A stretch of DNA of 64,000 nt from Ampullaceana balthica. Lineage: Eukaryota > Mollusca > Gastropoda > Lymnaeidae. Each line of letters begins with the position of its first letter. Within the stretch, counting starts at the first letter, position 1. This document shows, piece by piece, positions 58,801-64,000 of the stretch. The DNA lies in the NCBI GenBank assembly GCA_944989445.1, contig CALYLW010000044.1, forward strand, positions 783,501 through 847,500, written 5' to 3'. A model generated the notes under the pieces. That model was not told the DNA's origin. It worked only from the letters and a program-made list of their open reading frames with translations, and made no database searches. Both the position numbers and the translations under genes were made by a program.

Positions 58801-61800
58801 CCAATAAACGACAATGTTCATTGAGTAGGTGTGGCCAATAAACCACAATGTTCATTGAGTGGGTGTGGCCAATAAATCACAATGTTCATTGAGTGGGTGT
58901 GGCCAATAAACCACAATGTTCATTGAGTAGGTGTGGCCAATAAACCACAATGTTCATTGAGTGGGTGTGGCCAATAAACCACAATGTTCATTGAGTAGGT
59001 GTGGCCAATAAACCACAATGTTCATTGAGTCGGTGTGGCCAATAAACCACAATGTTCATTGAGTCTGTGTGGCCAATAAACCACAATGTTCATTGAGTAG
59101 GTGTGGCCAATAAACCACAATGTTCATTGAGTCGGTGTGGCCAATAAACCACAATGTTCATTGAGTCGGTGTGGCCAATAAACCACAATGTTCATTGAGT
59201 AGGTGTGGCCAATAAACCACAATGTTCATTGAGTAGGTGTGGCCAATAAATCACATGGTTCATTGAGTAGGTGTGGCCAATAAATCACATGGTTCATTGA
59301 GTAGGTGTGGCCAATAAACCACAATGTTCATTGAGTAGGTGTGGCCAATAAATCACATGGTTCATTGAGTAGGTGTGGCCAATAAACCACAATGTTCATT
59401 GAGTAGGTGTGGCCAATAAACCACAATGTTCATTGAGTCGGTGTGGCCAATAAATCACATGGTTCATTGAGTAGGTGTGGCCAATAAACCACAATGTTCA
59501 TTGAGTAGGTGTGGCCAATAAACCACAATGTTCATTGAGTGGGTGTGGCCAATAAACCACAATGTTCATTGAGTAGGTGTGGCCAATAAATCACATGGTT
59601 CATTGAGTAGGTGTGGCCAATAAACCACAATGTTCATTGAGTAGGTGTGGCCAATAAATCACATGGTTCATTGAGTAGGTGTGGCCAATAAATCACATGG
59701 TTCATTGAGTAGGTGTGGCCAATAAACCACAATGTTCATTGAGTAGGTGTGGCCAATAAATCACATGGTTCATTGAGTAGGTGTGGCCAATAAACCACAA
59801 TGTTCATTGAGTAGGTGTGGCCAATAAACCACAATGTTCATTGAGTAGGTGTGGCCAATAAACCACAATGTTCATTGAGTAGGTGTGGCCAATAAACCAC
59901 AATGTTCATTGAGTAGGTGTGGCCAATAAACCACAATGTTCATTGAGTAGGTGTGGCCAATAAACCACAATGTTCATTGAGTAGGTGTGGCCAATAAATC
60001 ACATGGTTCATTGAGTAGGTGTGGCCAATAAACCACAATGTTCATTGAGTAGGTGTGGCCAATAAATCACATGGTTCATTGAGTAGGTGTGGCCAATAAA
60101 CCACAATGTTCATTGAGTAGGTGTGGCCAATAAACCACAATGTTCATTGAGTCGGTGTGGCCAATAAACCACAATGTTCATTGAGTAGGTGTGGCCAATA
60201 AATCACATGGTTCATTGAGTAGGTGTGGCCAATAAATCACATGGTTCATTGAGTAGGTGTGGCCAATAAACCACAATGTTCATTGAGTAGGTGTGGCCAA
60301 TAAATCACATGGTTCATTGAGTAGGTGTGGCCAATAAACCACAATGTTCATTGAGTGGGTGTGGCCAATAAACCACAATGTTCATTGAGTAGGTGTGGCC
60401 AATAAATCACATGGTTCATTGAGTAGGTGTGGCCAATAAACCACAATGTTCATTGAGTGGGTGTGGCCAATAAACCACAATGTTCATTGAGTGGGTGTGG
60501 CCAATAAATCACAATGTTCATTGAGTAGGTGTGGCCAATAAACGACAATGTTCATTGAGTAGGTGTGGCCAATAAACCACAATGTTCATTGAGTGGGTGT
60601 GGCCAATAAACCACAATGTTCATTGAGTCGGTGTGGCCAATAAATCACAATGTTCATTGAGTAGGTGTGGCCAATAAATCACAATGTTCATTGAGTAGGT
60701 GTGGCCAATAAACCACAATGTTCATTGAGTGGGTGTGGCCAATAAACCACAATGTTCATTGAGTCGGTGTGGCCAATAAATCACAATGTTCATTGAGTAG
60801 GTGTGGCCAATAAATCACAATGTTCATTGAGTGGGTGTGGCCAATAAACCACAATGTTCATTGAGTCGGTGTGGCCAATAAACCACAATGTTCATTGAGT
60901 AGGTGTGGCCAATAAACCACAATGTTCATTGAGTCGGTGTGGCCAATAAACCACAATGTTCATTGAGTCGGTGTGGCCAATAAATCACAATGTTCATTGA
61001 GTAGGTGTGGCCAATAAACCACAATGTTCATTGAGTCGGTGTGGCCAATAAACCACAATGTTCATTGAGTCGGTGTGGCCAATAAACCACAATGTTCATT
61101 GAGTCGGTGTGGCCAATAAACCACAATGTTCATTGAGTAGGTGTGGCCAATAAATCACAATGTTCATTGAGTAGGTGTGGCCAATAAACCACAATGTTCA
61201 TTGAGTCGGTGTGGCCAATAAACCACAATGTTCATTGAGTCGGTGTGGCCAATAAACCACAATGTTCATTGAGTAGGTGTGGCCAATAAATCACAATGTT
61301 CATTGAGTAGGTGTGGCCAATAAATCACAATGTTCATTGAGTAGGTGTGGCCAATAAACCACAATGTTCATTGAGTAGGTGTGGCCAATAAATCACAATG
61401 TTCATTGAGTAGGTGTGGCCAATAAATCACAATGTTCATTGAGTAGGTGTGGCCAATAAACCACAATGTTCATTGAGTAGGTGTGGCCAATAAACCACAA
61501 TGTTCATTGAGTAGGTGTGGCCAATAAACCACAATGTTCATTGAGTCGGTGTGGCCAATAAACCACAATGTTCATTGAGTCGGTGTGGCCAATAAACCAC
61601 AATGTTCATTGAGTGGGTGTGGCCAATAAACCACAATGTTCATTGAGTCGGTGTGGCCAATAAACCACAATGTTCATTGAGTGGGTGTGGCCAATAAACC
61701 ACAATGTTCATTGAGTCGGTGTGGCCATATCTTTGTTTAACAAATAAATCAAAACTAGTTGCTACTTTTACAGTACTGAATGTAAACACATGTTATTTCT

Positions 61801-61890
61801 AAACAGAATGGAAGTAGAAAAGAGTTACCTGTCATTTGTAATCTTATAAAGTCTAATGGGACACTCTATTGGCGATTGGCAGGGAAAGAG
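55875..61890. mobile_element. Candidate piggyBac-like non-autonomous element filled by a satellite
   Basis: TTAA (55871-55874) is followed by CTCTTTCCCTGCCA. At the far side TGGCAGGGAAAGAG ends at 61890 and is followed by TTAA (61891-61894). The 14-bp ends are perfect inverted repeats and TTAA is the target duplication of piggyBac elements. The element is 6016 bp, of which 5236 are the 34-bp array. The rest is AT-rich: 55889-56490 and 61727-61876. Small frames inside (55781-56035 +, 56145-56348 -) have no transposase motif. Superfamily is inferred only from TTAA and the end sequence. Confidence 0.65.
56491..61726. repeat. 34-bp satellite, exactly 154 copies
   Basis: The unit is AATAAACCACAATGTTCATT followed by GAGTAGGTGTGGCC. 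The length (5236 bp) is exactly 154 times 34 with no visible insertion or deletion. Two sites vary: AACCACAATG, AATCACAATG, AACGACAATG or AATCACATGG; and GAGTAGG, GAGTCGG, GAGTGGG or GAGTCTG. The AATCACATGG type is concentrated at about 59240-60420, and GAGTCGG is enriched after 60850. Each unit contains AATAAA, a CCAAT box (GGCCAATAA) and AACCACA. Confidence 0.98.
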
Positions 61891-61894
61891 TTAA

Positions 61895-62248
61895 TAGAAT
61901 GGAAGAAAGCTAGTGAAAAATAATTTCAAACACAATTTCTCATAAATTATTAAAAATGCATACAAAAACCGTTATAAATTTATACTAGAAACAAAGACCT
62001 TCTCTTGAGGCGATGGATAAAAATCCGTCTTAACGACCTTTATCTAACAATCTGGCAACCATAACAAGCAGGACTCATCAGACCCAAGAGACAGAGGAAT
62101 GACGCAACCATTAATTCCCTACCTGTTAAATATTGAAACCGACACTTAGAATAATAATAAATGAAAAATTGCTCTTATTTAAATCTTTAGAAAACTAATA
62201 CAACAACTTATCTGACTTCCTTGTTAACTATTAACTCTACAGACAGAT
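61895..62248. other. AT-rich sequence downstream of the kinase gene
   Basis: It lies 3' of the minus-strand kinase stop codon and may include 3' UTR. No clear polyadenylation signal was assigned. Confidence 0.4.
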
Positions 62249-62286
62249 CAATCATATCAATCATATCAATCATATCAATCATATCA
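62249..62286. repeat. 9-bp repeat (ATCATATCA), 4 copies
   Basis: Copies of AATCATATC in the probable 3' flank of the kinase exon. Confidence 0.93.
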
Positions 62287-62403
62287 TTACTGACAAACAA
62301 CAACATCCCAATGGCAGCTGACCATTACCATCACATTTACAGGTTAATATCAGCAAAATAATGACCAGCAGACATCCGAATAAACAGAAAAAAACTGATT
62401 TAA

Positions 62404-62526
62404 CTAATTCACTGATGGTATCAACAAATTCAATGATGGTATCAACATATTCAATGATGGTATCAACAATTCAATGATGGTATCAACATATTCAATTATG
62501 GTATCAACAATTCAATGATGGTGCCA
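62404..62526. repeat. 20-23-bp repeat abutting the kinase stop codon, 5-6 copies
   Basis: Units read TTCAATGATGGTATCAACA with AA or TA added between. The copy nearest the gene reads TTCAATGATGGTGCCAACT and runs into the stop codon at 62528. The last coding bases (reverse strand TTGGCACCGTTACTGATTTA) resemble the reversed unit (TTGGCACCATCATTGAATTG). Confidence 0.9.
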
Positions 62527-62527
62527 A

Positions 62528-62840
62528 CTAAATCAGTAACGGTGCCAAAGCCCTGAGTGACTGGACCAGGTCAACAAACGCTGGTCGCTTTTCGGAGTCA
62601 AGGTCCCAACAACTCTTCATTATGTCATAAATTGACTGATGAATTGACCCCTTGGGAAGGCGCCACCCCTTCTTGTATTCGACCATCAGCACGTATTGAT
62701 TGACATTTGGTGGCATCCTCTTAGCTGGATGAGTGCCACTTGAAAATGTCTCCCAGATGACCAGACCAAATGACCAGACATCACCTTTTGTTGTGTAGAT
62801 GGGCTTGTCAAGGTCAGGGTCAAAACACTCGGGTGCCATC
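62528..62840 (-). CDS. Tyrosine-kinase catalytic domain, last exon (C-terminal lobe)
   Basis: The exon encodes 103 residues plus one base of a split codon. It begins inside the Trp codon of the usual RWMAPE motif, after a good acceptor (TTTCCGTTCCAG, AG at 62841-62842), and ends at a TAG. Seen in order: MAPE (residues 1-4), DVWSFGLVIWE (20-30), GWRLP (58-62) and IYDIMKSCWDLDSEKRPAF (70-88). DVWSFG and CWxxDxxxRPxF are the subdomain IX and XI signatures of protein tyrosine kinases, which transfer ATP phosphate to tyrosine. Only about a dozen residues follow RPAF, so there is no C-terminal tail. The segment between WETFSSGTHP and GWRLP is atypical (PNVNQYVLMVEYKK). The catalytic HRD and DFG exons must lie beyond 64000 or in sequence I could not find. 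Receptor or cytoplasmic type cannot be told. The frame upstream of the acceptor to 62986 is intron. Confidence 0.9.
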
Positions 62841-63168
62841 CTGGAACGGAAAATAAAGAGATGTTTATTGCAGTGGTCAGAGTCACAGACAACTGTTGCC
62901 AGATATTTACTCAAACTCTTTGGTGATGACTGGAAAAAATTAGTCACAAAGAAAATATATTTTAAATCTCTACTTTTATTTTTCATGACTAAATTTGTGT
63001 TTAAGCTTCTGCAGTCAACTCATCTTGAAAATCCTGATGAATAAAATCTGTGCATGAACTACAAAAATAATGAAGTTAGAAAACAAAAGTGTTAAGATTT
63101 GAAATATCGACCAGACTGTTAAAATCTTGAAATTATTGAAAACCATCGAATTTTTGTTAAAGATTTGA
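62841..63168. other. Intron of the kinase gene (part)
   Basis: Sequence upstream of the acceptor on the minus strand. The TTTATTTTCC pyrimidine-rich stretch precedes the AG. Overlapping frames on both strands show no domain. Confidence 0.6.
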
Positions 63169-63792
63169 GATGATCTGAAGACGACTTTACTGATTGTACA
63201 AACAGTTAATAAATACTTAGGAGTCTTAATAAATGAGAAACTATCATGGAATCCCCATGTCAATGAAGTTATTAAAAAATCAAACAAAACCTTAGGCTTT
63301 ATAAAAAGAAACTTTAACAAATGTAATAGAGATATAAAACTAAAATGCTACCTCACTTTGGCGAGACCTGTACTAGAATATGCATCTTCTGTATGGGACC
63401 CATCCACCAAAGAAAACATTGATAAACTAGAACAAATTCAAAAAAGAGCTGCCAGATTCATTACTGGAGAATATTCGAAACTGACAAGAATAACACCATT
63501 AGTTAAATCATTAAACCTTGAAACACTAGAGGAAAGAAGAACCAAAAGCAAAGTAGTAATCATACATAAAGCAATTAATTCTAATTTAGAAATACAACAC
63601 AAAGATAACTTAATACAACCCTCAGATAGACATAAGGAGAAAAACACCTTTCTTATTCCGTATGCAAGAACAAACACATACAAGTTTTCCTTCTTCCCGT
63701 CCGGAATTCGGGCGTGGAATGGGTTGCCTGAAGAATCCAGGAAAACCAACACTTTATCAACATTTAAATCTCTAATAAAAATGCGGGACTAA
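63169..63792 (+). CDS. 5'-truncated non-LTR retrotransposon reverse transcriptase, C-terminal part
   Basis: An open plus frame starts after a TGA at 63166-63168 without a genuine start and runs about 207 residues to TAA. Recognisable retrotransposon text begins at about 63202: KYLGVLINEKLSWNPHV, then LARPVLEYASSVWDPSTKEN, KLEQIQKRAARFITGEYS and, near the end, FSFFPSGIRAWNGLP. YLGVxIxxxLSW, the EYxSxVWxP motif and IQxRAxRFI are typical of the region after the RT catalytic core in animal LINE ORF2 proteins; the FADD catalytic box is missing because of 5' truncation. The frame is intact over this length, so the insertion is fairly recent. It lies in the probable kinase intron, opposite to the gene. 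The clade (CR1/L2 or Jockey-like) is not resolved. Confidence 0.88.
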   Translation, partial: DDLKTTLLIVQTVNKYLGVLINEKLSWNPHVNEVIKKSNKTLGFIKRNFNKCNRDIKLKCYLTLARPVLEYASSVWDPSTKENIDKLEQIQKRAARFITGEYSKLTRITPLVKSLNLETLEERRTKSKVVIIHKAINSNLEIQHKDNLIQPSDRHKEKNTFLIPYARTNTYKFSFFPSGIRAWNGLPEESRKTNTLSTFKSLIKMRD

Positions 63793-63880
63793 ACACAAAC
63801 CATAGATAAGCGTAGGACTCAATAATATTCTGTATAGAAGGAGCGTCTGTAAACAGATAAGATAAGATAAGATAATAATG
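63793..63880 (+). mobile_element. LINE 3' UTR and (GATAA)n tail
   Basis: After the stop comes an ~85-bp 3' UTR ending in about four units of GATAA (63858-63879). Short terminal microsatellites in place of poly(A) are known in CR1/L2-like and RTE-like LINEs. It marks the 3' end of the element. Confidence 0.75.
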
Positions 63881-64000
63881 TACACATGTCAGACATGTTC
63901 CACAAACAATATTTTAGAGCTGGTTGACTGGGTTGACTGTTGCCATTCAATAAAAAAGGTGAGTGACTCAAGTCAAAAACAAGTCTAATTATTTAAATAC

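Noticed and set aside
62528..62986. Start codon for the kinase frame at 62986
   Set aside because: The 62841-62986 part reads as intron. A clean acceptor at 62841-62842 and the split RWMAPE motif show an internal splice junction instead.

Overview
This is a piece of an animal nuclear genome that is almost empty of genes and unusually full of tandem repeats. The best guess for the source is a heterobranch gastropod mollusc. The strongest clue is a tRNA-headed SINE (13040-13349) whose body matches a SINE I associate from memory with freshwater snails. Support also comes from hAT, PIF/Harbinger-like and Helitron-like repeats, LINE remnants with a (GATAA)n tail, and a tyrosine-kinase exon with a GT-AG type acceptor. 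No database search was possible, so the species is not fixed.

Only one host gene is secure: the last exon of a tyrosine kinase on the minus strand (62528-62840); its earlier exons lie beyond the window. A second possible host exon without a start codon lies at about 38761-39090 (+). Three LINE fragments retain coding traces: 16965-17165 (-), 23739-23890 (+) and 63169-63792 (+). Nearly all other long open frames are artefacts of tandem arrays whose period is a multiple of three.

Layout. 0-4 kb: 30-bp and 27-bp minisatellites, an interspersed 'family A' repeat split by a Helitron-like insertion, and a 37-copy 30-bp array. 4.4-7.4 kb: an (ATAC)n block and a 2-kb 18-bp array. 7.7-13.7 kb: many short minisatellites and SINEs. 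14-15.3 kb: a foldback and a trimeric repeat. 15.7-23.7 kb: further arrays, hAT-like and collapsed Harbinger-like MITEs. 24.0-25.7 kb: a hAT MITE swollen by an internal 31-bp array, then an intact Harbinger-like MITE. 26.9-31 kb: CT microsatellites and family A copies. 33.6-36.1 kb: four minisatellites. 36.7-41.7 kb: a hammerhead-like motif, the possible exon, a CTAG-ended repeat cluster, and the unexpanded hAT relative. 42.4-44.1 kb: a 68-copy 25-bp array with an odd palindrome. 45-54.6 kb: TIR elements, a SINE and several arrays. 55.9-61.9 kb: a candidate piggyBac-like element that is 87 percent satellite (154 copies of 34 bp). 62.4-64 kb: the kinase exon and a truncated LINE.

The unifying observation is that tandem arrays and DNA transposons interact here in several ways. 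Arrays have grown inside transposons (24.1-24.9 kb and 56.5-61.7 kb). Transposons have landed inside arrays (52.1-52.9 kb). One array appears to have grown from the stop-codon region of a gene (62.4-62.5 kb). No operons, CRISPR arrays or prokaryotic features are present.
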